Part shown: positions 49,196-57,879 of the stretch, in pieces
Layout of the letters: each line of letters begins with the position of its first letter
Position numbering within the stretch: the stretch's first letter is position 1
Assembly (NCBI RefSeq): GCF_013282745.1
Contig: NZ_CP054044.1
Location: 1,240,001-1,304,000 of the forward strand
Source of the DNA: Yersinia bercovieri ATCC 43970
Lineage (GTDB): Bacteria > Pseudomonadota > Gammaproteobacteria > Enterobacterales > Enterobacteriaceae
Length of the DNA stretch: 64,000 nucleotides
Direction: 5' to 3'
Position numbers and translations under genes: made by a program
The notes under the pieces: generated by a model
Seen by the model: the letters and a program-made list of their open reading frames with translations, nothing else
Databases searched by the model: none
Told to the model about the DNA's origin: nothing

Positions 49196-51118
49196 TTACT
49201 TCTTACCGCCAAGTAAATCCAACACCTCTTGCACGCTGGTGGTTTTGCTTAAGCGCTCAATCACCGACTCATCGTCCAGCGCGTTTGTCAGGCTGGTAAT
49301 CACTTGAATATGCTCGTTATTACGGGCGGCGATACCAATCACCAAACGGGCCACTTCATCCTCTTCATCACCAAAGCGCACGCCGTCAGGGTATTGGCAG
49401 AACACCACACCGGTTTTCAGCACACGGTCTTTAGCTTCAATGGTTCCATGAGGCACGGCAATAGATTCGCCCAGATAGGTGGAGGTCAGTTTTTCACGTT
49501 CCAACATCGCCTCAACATATTCCGGCTCGACATAACCACCTTTCACCAACTGCTCACCGGCGAAACGGATCGCTTGCTCTTTGGTCGTCGCATGTTGATT
49601 GAGGAAGATATTTTCTGCACCCAAGCGGAACAGATTAGCTTCAGTGGCTTCAAAGCTATCGTCCAGTGTTTCAATCACTTTCTGAGTGGTCGCTGTCGCA
49701 ATACCAGCTTCCACCAAACGGGTTGTCAGATTGCTGTACAGCTGGCTGTCGAGGAAGTTAGTCAACGAGATATGTTGTGCCTGCGGTGCATGACGCATCG
49801 CCCGCTCGGTCAAATCACGGTGCGTGATAACCAGATCCACATCATCCGGCAGGTTATTGATGGCGCAGTTTGTCACGGAGATATGTTTCAGACCCGCGTC
49901 TTGTACTTTTTTACGCAACACACCGGCCCCCATGGCACTGGAACCCATACCGGCATCACAGGCAACGATGATTTTACGCACGGTGCTTAAGTCGCCCGCC
50001 GCGGCGGCAGCATTCGCCGCTTGCGCGCCTTTGGACTGCGCTTTCATATCTTGCATACGGCGAGTGGCATCTTCCAGGCTATCTTCTTCGTCGTCTTTCA
50101 CTTTAGAGGTTTTCAGCAGGATAGCGGAAACCGCGAAGGAGACAGCAAACGCCGCTGCAACCGCCGCAATGTTGGCAAAATAGGCACCTTTCGGGGTCAT
50201 CGCCAATACCGCCAGAATAGAACCAGGAGAAGCCGGTGACACCAGACCGCCATTCAGCAGGGTCAGGGTGAACACGCCTGTCATACCGCCCAGAATCACC
50301 GCCAGCAATAAGCGTGGATTCATCAGCACGTATGGGAAATAGATTTCGTGAATACCACCGAAGAAGTGGATGATAGCCGCGCCGCCAGCAGATTGCTTAG
50401 CATTGCCTTTACCGAAGAACATGTAGGCCATCAACACACCCAAACCTGGACCTGGGTTCGCTTCGATCAGGAAGAAGATAGACTTACCGGTTTCAGTTGC
50501 CTGCTGGATGCCCAGTGGTGAGAAGATACCGTGGTTAATCGCGTTATTCAGGAACAGGATTTTTGCAGGTTCAACAAAGATCGAGGCTAATGGCAGCAGG
50601 TTGTTCTGCACCATGATATGCACGCCAGCAGCCAGGACTTTAGACAGGATTTCCACCAGTGGGCCAATCGCCATAAAGGCCAGAATCGCCAACAGCATAC
50701 CGATGATACCGGCTGAGAAGTTGTTAACCAGCATCTCAAAGCCGCTTTTGATTTTGCCATCTACCCAGCGGTCAAAGCGCTTGATGGCCCAGCCGCCCAG
50801 TGGGCCTGCAATCATCGCACCGAGGAACATTGGCATATCAGCACCAACGATCACCCCCATGGTGGTGATAGCCCCCACTACGCCACCACGATCGCCACCC
50901 ACCAAACGACCACCGGTAAAACCGATCAGCAGTGGCAACAGGTAGGTGATCATTGGGCCAACCAGTTTGGCTAGCGTCTCATTTGGCAGCCAGCCGGTAG
51001 GAATAAACAGTGCGGTGATAATACCCCAGGCGATAAATGCACCAATATTGGGCATAACCATATTACTGAGGAAGCGGCCAAAATTTTGAATTCTGACCTT
51101 TGCGTCTGGTGAAAACAT
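49196..51118 (-). CDS. mtlA: PTS mannitol permease EIICBA
   Basis: 640-residue mannitol-specific phosphotransferase. The IIC membrane domain covers about residues 1-340. The IIB domain has its phosphocysteine in IIVACDAGMGSSAMGAGVL (about residue 387). The IIA domain has its phospho-histidine in STYLGESIAVPHGTIEAKD (about residue 558). Order and length match E. coli MtlA (637 aa). The 540-bp upstream region carries five CRP-like sites. Confidence 0.97.
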   Translation of the reverse strand: MFSPDAKVRIQNFGRFLSNMVMPNIGAFIAWGIITALFIPTGWLPNETLAKLVGPMITYLLPLLIGFTGGRLVGGDRGGVVGAITTMGVIVGADMPMFLGAMIAGPLGGWAIKRFDRWVDGKIKSGFEMLVNNFSAGIIGMLLAILAFMAIGPLVEILSKVLAAGVHIMVQNNLLPLASIFVEPAKILFLNNAINHGIFSPLGIQQATETGKSIFFLIEANPGPGLGVLMAYMFFGKGNAKQSAGGAAIIHFFGGIHEIYFPYVLMNPRLLLAVILGGMTGVFTLTLLNGGLVSPASPGSILAVLAMTPKGAYFANIAAVAAAFAVSFAVSAILLKTSKVKDDEEDSLEDATRRMQDMKAQSKGAQAANAAAAAGDLSTVRKIIVACDAGMGSSAMGAGVLRKKVQDAGLKHISVTNCAINNLPDDVDLVITHRDLTERAMRHAPQAQHISLTNFLDSQLYSNLTTRLVEAGIATATTQKVIETLDDSFEATEANLFRLGAENIFLNQHATTKEQAIRFAGEQLVKGGYVEPEYVEAMLEREKLTSTYLGESIAVPHGTIEAKDRVLKTGVVFCQYPDGVRFGDEEDEVARLVIGIAARNNEHIQVITSLTNALDDESVIERLSKTTSVQEVLDLLGGKK

Positions 51119-51665
51119 AAAACACCCCTATTGGTACGCGCTATCAATAAGAGCGCGGTATAATTGTTTTGTTGAGGCAGTTCTGCAAAACCCGCCGATG
51201 CTATCGAATGCAAACACGCTGTATGCAAAACAAACTCTAGCACGCTCCTTTACTCACGCGTAGCTCACGGCATTTATGTGACGTAAATCACATTAACTAC
51301 CCTGCAATGGGGGGCTATTTGTTGATTGAGATCACATTATTGAGCTGTAATAAAGTCACGCTGGAGAATTTTTAAGCTAAAAACTCGATTAAGAGTGACA
51401 TTTGTCACACTTTGTATGGCTTGGTTTGTTTTGAAAATGTGATGTTAATCACAAGTTATTTTTGTTCACCGCAGGGATATGTGACATTTGTCGATTCATA
51501 CTTGCTTAGCGAGCTAATTAACGGGGAAATGTGTAATAAAGCAACAGGGATAATGGAACTTGTTTTGATTGGTCGATGGGAGCAGGTTTCGGTTGATAGT
51601 CGTTCAGCGCCCACTTGACCTCCACCGCCTCAACCGAGCAGGAGGCCAGGCCGGCACTCCCCTTT
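51119..51665. promoter_or_regulatory. mtl control region with five CRP-like sites
   Basis: Seen in order away from mtlA: TGTGACGTAAATCACA (51277-51292, ideal arms), TTGATTGAGATCACAT (about 51322-51337), AGTGACATTTGTCACA (51394-51409), TGTGATGTTAATCACA (51438-51453, ideal arms) and TGTGACATTTGTCGAT (51480-51495). E. coli mtlA is likewise preceded by several CRP sites. No gene is supported in this stretch; a 68-codon frame at 51412-51618 overlaps the sites. Confidence 0.85.
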
Positions 51666-52604
51666 TTATCCCCGCAAAATTCCCTTCACAATCTGCACAT
51701 CCTGAACCCCTAACCCGGTTAAATCTGCCAGGGTAATCTGCTGATCATGCTCTCTGAAAGAGCTGTTTTGCACTAAAACAGTCCCTATCTCGGTCAAGGT
51801 GTGATGGGCTAAAAGTTGCTGTTGAAATGCTAATGAAATCTCACCAAATTCAGTGCATTGCGCCCATGAATCCACCAAAATCTTATCGGCCTTCGCCACT
51901 AACTCAGGTGCCAGTTCGTGCTTGCCCGCACCATCGGCACCGACGGCGGTAATATGTGTGCCTGGCTGAATATCCGCAGCCTGTAAAATCGCCTCTCGGC
52001 TGGGAGTGGTGGTAACAATCAACTGGCAGTGAGCGGCTAATTCAGCGGCACTTTGGGTGGTGTTGACCTCAAAACCCTCCTCCTGAGCATATTGCCGATA
52101 CTCCTCTAATGCCGTCTCGCTGCGGCCCCAAACCCACAGTTGGCGGCATGAAATCACACTTTTCAGGTACATCAAATGCAACCGCGCCTGCATACCGGTG
52201 CCGATAATACCAATGGCGTGAATATGCTTAGGCGCACAAAGCTCCGCCACAATGCGCCCGGCCAGTGCTGTGCGCAGTGCGGTCAGCCAACCCTCATCGA
52301 GTAAAATAGCTTGAGGTTCACCGGATTGGGCCGAAAATGCCATCATCAACCCCTGATTGCTGGCGAGCCCTTGCGCTGGATTATCATAAAATCCACCGGA
52401 AACTTTCACCACGAACTGGTCGTCACCCTCTAAATAGCCACTTTTAATGCAACAATCGCCATTGGCTTGCGGAAAGAGTAAATGCTGTACCGGCGGCATT
52501 TGTACCTGTTTTTGGCTAAAAGCAATAAAGCCCTGTTTGAGTAGTAACGTGATGGCATCGGCATCGAACCTGTCGAGAATTTGCTGCTTATTGAGGATGA
52601 TCAT
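51666..52604 (-). CDS. ornithine cyclodeaminase / mu-crystallin family protein
   Basis: 312-residue NAD(P)-binding protein. The Rossmann motif GIIGTGMQARLHLMYL lies near residue 120, preceded by the substrate segment LLDEGWLTALRTALAGRIVAELC. Start at 52604, whose ATGA overlaps the upstream dehydratase stop; 16 extra open codons exist. In clusters such as eutBC of ectoine breakdown, an OCD-family protein pairs with a threonine-dehydratase-like enzyme, as here. The reaction may be imine/enamine reduction or deamination; the substrate is unknown. Confidence 0.88.
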   Translation of the reverse strand: MIILNKQQILDRFDADAITLLLKQGFIAFSQKQVQMPPVQHLLFPQANGDCCIKSGYLEGDDQFVVKVSGGFYDNPAQGLASNQGLMMAFSAQSGEPQAILLDEGWLTALRTALAGRIVAELCAPKHIHAIGIIGTGMQARLHLMYLKSVISCRQLWVWGRSETALEEYRQYAQEEGFEVNTTQSAAELAAHCQLIVTTTPSREAILQAADIQPGTHITAVGADGAGKHELAPELVAKADKILVDSWAQCTEFGEISLAFQQQLLAHHTLTEIGTVLVQNSSFREHDQQITLADLTGLGVQDVQIVKGILRG

Positions 52605-53560
52605 TCGCCGACGGCTCCCAGATATTTTTCCAGCACAATGTTCTTCCCGCACAGCACCACCGCCACCTTTTTACCTTGCCATTGTGGTGCCAGCTTCAGG
52701 GCTGCGGCCAGCGCCACGCCAGCCGCGCCTTCAATCATCCAGCGGTCAGTGCGGGCAATTAGGCGCATCGCCGCTTTAATCTCCTGCTCGCTGACCAGCA
52801 CTTTTTGATCGATGAGCTGCTGGCAGAGCGCAAAGGTGATTGCCCCTGGCTCGACGCCACCGGCAGTTCCGTCTGACAGCGTCTCTTGCTCTGCCACTTC
52901 CTGAATTTGCCCGTTTTGCAGGCTGGTGTACATGCTGGTGGCATTGGCGGGCCAGCAGCCAATAACTTGTGTTTTATCAGAGAGTTTTTTCAGCACAGTG
53001 GCAATACCAGAAATCAGACCGCCGCCGCCGACGGCAACAAATACCGCATCAAGATCTGGCTGTTGCTCCACCATTTCCATGCCACAGGTGCCTTGCCCGG
53101 CAATAATTTGTGCATCGTTATAAGGGGAAATATAGGTTTTCCCCTGCTGCTGCGCGGCGCTACCGGCGGCTAACTCGGCATTTAAAGCATCCCCCGGTAT
53201 CAGCTCAATGTGGCCGCCCAGTGCGCGAATGGCTTCCAGCTTGATGGCCGCCGCCTGTTCCGGTGCATAAATGGTGGATTTAACCCCCGCCAATTTGCCC
53301 GCCAATGCCATCGCCTGGCCATGATTACCGGTGGAGGCCGTGATAACCCCCTGCTGGCGCTGCTCATCTGTTAGCAGCCGTAACTTATTGCTGGCACCGC
53401 GAAATTTAAAAGAACCGGTGTGTTGCAGATGCTCACATTTGAGATAAATTTCGCAACCACTGTGTTGCGACAGCAGCGGGCTGTACTCCAGTGGTGTCAC
53501 CCTCACTTGCGGACGCAAAACCTGGTGGGCCTCTTTGATGGCATCAAATAGTGTATTCAT
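52601..53560 (-). CDS. threonine/serine dehydratase-like PLP enzyme
   Basis: 319-residue fold-type II PLP lyase without the regulatory ACT domains of IlvA. The PLP lysine is in TGSFKFRGASNKL (about residue 53). The phosphate-binding loop is near AVGGGGLISGIATVL, and the SSxGN-like ASTGNHGQAMA motif is present. Similar single-domain enzymes act on threonine, serine, hydroxyaspartate or hydroxyectoine products (EutB type). Operon with the cyclodeaminase-like gene (4-nt overlap) and the upstream regulator. Confidence 0.88.
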   Translation of the reverse strand: MNTLFDAIKEAHQVLRPQVRVTPLEYSPLLSQHSGCEIYLKCEHLQHTGSFKFRGASNKLRLLTDEQRQQGVITASTGNHGQAMALAGKLAGVKSTIYAPEQAAAIKLEAIRALGGHIELIPGDALNAELAAGSAAQQQGKTYISPYNDAQIIAGQGTCGMEMVEQQPDLDAVFVAVGGGGLISGIATVLKKLSDKTQVIGCWPANATSMYTSLQNGQIQEVAEQETLSDGTAGGVEPGAITFALCQQLIDQKVLVSEQEIKAAMRLIARTDRWMIEGAAGVALAAALKLAPQWQGKKVAVVLCGKNIVLEKYLGAVGE

Positions 53561-53577
53561 GTCGGTTCCTTAAAATT

Positions 53578-54180
53578 TCAGCGGTTTTTTATATTTTTCA
53601 GCTGGTTATAAACAGTGGCACGGCCAATGCCAAGAATTTTTGCGACATAACCCGCCGCATTTTTGCCGTTAAATGCCCCTTGCTGATAGAGCGCTTCAAT
53701 CAGCATTCGGCGGCTGACACTGTTTAGTGTCGCCAGTGTGAGTTGCTGCTGTTGCAGCCAATTATGGATATAAGTATTGATACGCTCCTGCCAATCATCC
53801 TGAAACAGCACATCAGGCTGTGGTTGCAGTTGATGGCCTGACAGAAACATATCCAGCGCTGCTTTGGCACTTTCGAACACCGTAATATCCAGATTGATGC
53901 ACAGCAGCCCGATAGGTTGCCCTTGGTCATCCCGCAGCACGGTGCTGATGGAGCGCAGTTGGCGGCCATTCCAGTTACGCTTTTGGTAGGGGCCGATCAC
54001 CTGCGAATGCTGGTCAAATTGCAGATCGCTGAGATTGGAGTCTTCGCCTAATTCGCGCTGCGAATAGTTATTGGCGATATAGATCAGCGATTGGCTGGCT
54101 ACGTCGTGAATGGCGACTTCCGCATAGGGGTAAAAAAGCGTGGCTATCGCGTCGGCAATGGGTTGGTAGCGGCTTAGCAT
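53578..54180 (-). CDS. YheO/DauR-type PAS-HTH regulator
   Basis: 200-residue regulator. An N-terminal YheO-type PAS-like domain (about residues 1-115: PIADAIATLFYPYAEVAIHDV, RSISTVLRDDQGQPIGLLCINLD) is followed by a C-terminal HTH ending AAGYVAKILGIGRATVYNQLKNIK. DauR of Pseudomonas, a D-arginine catabolism repressor, has this layout. It lies 17 nt upstream of the dehydratase gene on the same strand and likely regulates the three-gene unit. Confidence 0.88.
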   Translation of the reverse strand: MLSRYQPIADAIATLFYPYAEVAIHDVASQSLIYIANNYSQRELGEDSNLSDLQFDQHSQVIGPYQKRNWNGRQLRSISTVLRDDQGQPIGLLCINLDITVFESAKAALDMFLSGHQLQPQPDVLFQDDWQERINTYIHNWLQQQQLTLATLNSVSRRMLIEALYQQGAFNGKNAAGYVAKILGIGRATVYNQLKNIKNR

Positions 54181-54445
54181 AGGTCACATCGATTAGAATA
54201 AAAAATCTATATTAGACTTTTTATTCTAAATATCTAGCTAATTTGATGAAGGATCATAGATTCGAAAATTATGAATTAGTTTCTGATAGTTATCTAAAAT
54301 CAGTCCAATAGAGGTACTAATTAATACGAGAAGAGGGCTAGGGGCTATCATTATAGATATACTGTTTTTCTATACAGCCTTCTTTCATCTGGGTAAAATG
54401 AGTGATAAGATTACATTGAAAATTCCCTGAGTGAGTAATCCTAAG
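54181..54445. other. intergenic region before restriction-modification cassette
   Basis: About 265 bp, markedly AT-rich, with no gene. It holds the promoters of the divergent regulator gene and of the methyltransferase. The left edge of the AT-rich cassette lies here. No direct or terminal repeat was recognised by eye. Confidence 0.5.
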
Positions 54446-55873
54446 ATGGAAGAATTGAACTTAATTGCAAATCAGATTGCAGAACAAGCACAGCAGAAAG
54501 AACAAAAAAGATTACAACAAGATAAAGAACTTGTTCGACGAGTGCTAGAAATCTACGATCAGAAAGCTGTTGCAGAAGTTCTGCGGAAAGTCAGTAAGTG
54601 TGAATGGACTCGTGAAGCCCTCAACCGCTGGTATAACGGGAAATCCATACAGAAGCCTCTAACTGAGGCTGAAATTGATATGCTACAAAATATGCTACCT
54701 TCACCACCAAAACATCATCCTAATTATCAATTCCGCTTTATTGATCTTTTTGCTGGGATTGGTGGTATCCGAAAAGGTTTTGAGGCCATTGGCGGACAGT
54801 GTGTATTCACCAGCGAATGGAACCCTTATGCAGTTCGGACATATAAAGCCAATTGGTATTGTGACCCCGACGAGCACCGATTTAATTCAGATATACGTGA
54901 GATTACTCTTAGTGAGACTGCGGAAATATCAGATGAAGAAGCCTATAAATATATAGACCAGCATATTCCTGATCATGACGTTTTACTTGCTGGGTTTCCT
55001 TGTCAGCCATTCTCGCTAGCAGGGGTTTCAAAGAAAAATTCTTTAGGTCGTGCTCATGGATTTGAGTGTGAAACCCAGGGGACATTATTTTTTGATGTCG
55101 CCAGAATTATTGCCTCAAAGAAACCTGCTATTTTCGTACTTGAGAATGTTAAGAATCTGAAAAGTCACGACAAAGGTAAAACTTTTCAGATTATTATGAA
55201 TACACTAAATGAGTTGGGCTATTCGGTCGCAGATGCTGATGCAGTCGGATCACAAGACCCTAAAATTGTGGATGGAAAAAATTTTCTACCCCAGCACAGG
55301 GAGCGTATTGTTTTAGTGGGATTTCGTAAAGATCTTAATATCGATAAAGACTTTACACTAAAAGATATCCATAAGTTTTTCCCTGAAAAACGCCCGACCT
55401 TTGGTGAATTACTTGAGCCTGTTGTTGATGATAAGTACATACTGACGCCGCATCTGTGGAAGTACTTATATAATTACGCTAAAAAGCATCAGGCAAAAGG
55501 GAATGGTTTTGGATTTGGGTTAGTTGACCCAACGAACAGTGATAGTGTAGCCAGAACATTATCAGCCCGTTATCACAAAGATGGTTCAGAGATTTTAATT
55601 GATCGTGGGTGGGATAAAGTTTTAGGTGAAAATGATTTTGATGATAAAAAAAATCAGGAAAATCGCCCTCGTCGACTTACCCCAAAAGAGTGTGCCCGAC
55701 TGATGGGGTTTGAAACTCCGGATAAGGAATCGTTCCGAATTCCTGTATCCGATACACAGGCTTATCGACAATTTGGTAACTCCGTAATTGTTCCTGTTTT
55801 TGCGGCAGTCGCTCAGCTATTGGCTCCATTCATAGCAAAAGCAGTTAACGTACGAAAAGATAAGGCGGCTTAA
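54446..55873 (+). CDS. ecoRIIM: DNA cytosine-5 methyltransferase, EcoRII/Dcm type (CCWGG)
   Basis: 475-residue C5 methyltransferase. Counting from the ATG at 54446, the catalytic Cys of [11 protein letters not shown] is residue 186, the number known for M.EcoRII. A GTG at 54431 would add five residues. Motif I is [16 protein letters not shown], motif VI ENVKN, motif VIII QHRERI, and motif X is near [11 protein letters not shown]. The N-terminal 90 residues contain an HTH-like region as in M.EcoRII, which represses its own gene. Wording such as [17 protein letters not shown] is nearer to M.EcoRII than to E. coli Dcm. Specificity for the inner C of CCWGG is inferred from this. AT-rich. Confidence 0.93.
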   Translation: MEELNLIANQIAEQAQQKEQKRLQQDKELVRRVLEIYDQKAVAEVLRKVSKCEWTREALNRWYNGKSIQKPLTEAEIDMLQNMLPSPPKHHPNYQFRFIDLFAGIGGIRKGFEAIGGQCVFTSEWNPYAVRTYKANWYCDPDEHRFNSDIREITLSETAEISDEEAYKYIDQHIPDHDVLLAGFPCQPFSLAGVSKKNSLGRAHGFECETQGTLFFDVARIIASKKPAIFVLENVKNLKSHDKGKTFQIIMNTLNELGYSVADADAVGSQDPKIVDGKNFLPQHRERIVLVGFRKDLNIDKDFTLKDIHKFFPEKRPTFGELLEPVVDDKYILTPHLWKYLYNYAKKHQAKGNGFGFGLVDPTNSDSVARTLSARYHKDGSEILIDRGWDKVLGENDFDDKKNQENRPRRLTPKECARLMGFETPDKESFRIPVSDTQAYRQFGNSVIVPVFAAVAQLLAPFIAKAVNVRKDKAA

Positions 55874-55878
55874 TAATC

Positions 55879-56355
55879 ATGGCTGATGTTCATTCTTCGG
55901 AAACTCGTAGTAAAAATATGAGGGCTATCCGGGCAAGGGATACAGCCATAGAAATTAAGTTAGCAAAAATACTTGACCAGTTAGGGCTTTCTTACCTAGT
56001 TCAGGTTAGTGAGCTCCCCGGTAAGCCCGATTTTATTGTTGATGAATATCGGGCGATAATTTTTGTTCATGGCTGTTTCTGGCATAAACATAATTGCCAT
56101 TTATTTAAGAGCCCAGCTTCACACACCGATTTTTGGCTTAAAAAAATCCAAGGAAATGTAAAAAGAGATGATAAGGTTATAAAACAGCTCTCGGATGATG
56201 GCTGGAAAGTTTTAGTTGTCTGGGAGTGTGCATTACGGGGTAAGCACAAGCTAACAGATAATGATATTTCAGCGAGAGTCGAAGAGTGGATTTGTAGTAG
56301 TGAAGTAAATGCTCAAATTGATACACAAGGAATTAGCCAAATGATAAGTAGTTGA
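55879..56355 (+). CDS. vsr: very short patch repair endonuclease
   Basis: 158-residue mismatch nuclease that nicks beside T:G mispairs arising from deamination of 5-methylcytosine in CCWGG. Asp51 (PDFIVDEY), His64 and His69 of the active site are present. Zinc ligands Cys66, His71, Cys73 and the later WEC Cys are kept. Thr63 of E. coli Vsr is Val here. It starts 5 nt after the methyltransferase stop (in E. coli K-12 the two genes overlap), so they are co-transcribed. Confidence 0.95.
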   Translation: MADVHSSETRSKNMRAIRARDTAIEIKLAKILDQLGLSYLVQVSELPGKPDFIVDEYRAIIFVHGCFWHKHNCHLFKSPASHTDFWLKKIQGNVKRDDKVIKQLSDDGWKVLVVWECALRGKHKLTDNDISARVEEWICSSEVNAQIDTQGISQMISS

Positions 56356-56399
56356 CCAAACTCCGACTAGAAGCAAGTGAGAGTTCAGTCATTTTTTCG

Positions 56400-57602
56400 T
56401 TAAGGATTATATATACTTTTGGTCTCCTCAATAAAATCAGAGAGAGAAATTAACTCATTACGAATAGATTTAGGATATTTTTCGTGAAGAGGTTTAGGAA
56501 CCACTAATTGGACACCTGCATCTTTCATTTCCTGGAACTGATTAACAGACACCCCTTCCTGAAGAGTGAAAAGGTGAATATTATCAATGCGATTTGCCTC
56601 ATTGAGCGCCTGGCGCCAGCGATCTTTACAGGTGGTTTTTACTGCAAGCATTCTCAATTTTTCGGAAGGATACTCAGCATCATAATAAGCTTCAGCAGAG
56701 GGAAATAGAAAATCCGGCTTCTTATTGCCTTCAGTAATACTCTGAGTAACAAAATCAGTAAGGCTATTTTCGATAAATGTATTCTCCAGATGTAATTCCA
56801 GAGATCTTCCTGCTCGCGATTTGCGGCGATTACTTACTGAGTTTGCTAAGCTAATAAAATCATCTACTGACGAAAAACCTGCTTGCACCCGCTCCAAGAC
56901 ATGTAATTCTTCTATTCGACGAAACAGAGAATATTCAGCATCGCGTTTTTCGAGTAATAGCTCATCAGGGTTTAGACTTTTGAATTGGAATACTTTAGGG
57001 AGATAACTAATTATCTCAATACCTGGCGGGAATGAAATAGACCATTGCTCTGGGATCGGATAATTAGTGGACTTCCAGTTATAGCTTGCTATAGCAAAAC
57101 CGCCCAGAACCTGATTTGATGGGCCTGAAACTGAAAAGCCAGGGATCACTTCCCCCGTCATAGATTCCAGCAGCTCTTCCTCTACCAGAGAGTTGCATAG
57201 CCACACATCAATAAAGTCACAGGTGTTATTGGGCACACTATGAAAAGCGAAAATAGTCAGTGCCCCAGTATTCTCTTTATTTAACAGTGGGCTACCTTTC
57301 CCCCAACAAGTAATTCGTTTTTCGTTACGTGTACCATCAAAATGACGGTTATTGTAATAAATAGCCCTGACTATACTCTCAATATTGCCATGGGAGCTTA
57401 TCCTTGCCGGCAAATGAATATCTGGATTTCTAATATCAGTTCGAACAATAGAAGAGAATTGTTTCTCAATCACTTCAGCCGGTATATAGACTCCAGCCTG
57501 ATGCGCGCCTGTTGCACCAGTATCATTACCGGAAAGGCGCTTGATATAGATATGCCAGTCGCCAGATGATTTCTCAGATAACCAGTTATGGAAAGCAGAC
57601 AC
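56400..57602 (-). CDS. ecoRIIR: type IIE restriction endonuclease, EcoRII-like
   Basis: 400-residue homologue of EcoRII (404 aa), which cuts before CCWGG and needs a second site as effector. The N-terminal effector-binding domain (about 1-175) retains YIKRLSGNDTGATGAHQ and TRNEKRITCWGKGSPL. The C-terminal PD-(D/E)xK nuclease has Glu269, Asp297, Lys322 and Lys326, exactly two residues offset from EcoRII Glu271, Asp299, Lys324 and Lys328, so it should be active. Convergent with vsr, 44 nt apart. Must be balanced by the adjacent methyltransferase. AT-rich, likely acquired. Confidence 0.95.
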   Translation of the reverse strand: MSAFHNWLSEKSSGDWHIYIKRLSGNDTGATGAHQAGVYIPAEVIEKQFSSIVRTDIRNPDIHLPARISSHGNIESIVRAIYYNNRHFDGTRNEKRITCWGKGSPLLNKENTGALTIFAFHSVPNNTCDFIDVWLCNSLVEEELLESMTGEVIPGFSVSGPSNQVLGGFAIASYNWKSTNYPIPEQWSISFPPGIEIISYLPKVFQFKSLNPDELLLEKRDAEYSLFRRIEELHVLERVQAGFSSVDDFISLANSVSNRRKSRAGRSLELHLENTFIENSLTDFVTQSITEGNKKPDFLFPSAEAYYDAEYPSEKLRMLAVKTTCKDRWRQALNEANRIDNIHLFTLQEGVSVNQFQEMKDAGVQLVVPKPLHEKYPKSIRNELISLSDFIEETKSIYNP

Positions 57603-57879
57603 AACTATGCCCCTTAGCGATTCTTTTAAGATTAATTAGTAAGTTACAGCAAGCGGGTGTAGCAATTTAGTATCTATAACATAGAAAGTTGAGGTCATGC
57701 TATCCAGAGTTATCATTTCTGCATGAAATCTGAATTTATCAGCTTAATAAATTATTTTTACTGTGATTTACTTGTTCAATGCTCTTATAACATGAGATGT
57801 CTTTCATGACGGTGTGCGGAGGGTTGTTAGTGATATAATCTTTATAAATAACTTAGCCCGTCGCATCACCGGAGCCAGA

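Noticed and set aside
49304..49990. 228-codon plus-strand frame
   Set aside because: Antisense to mtlA with no domain or start signal.
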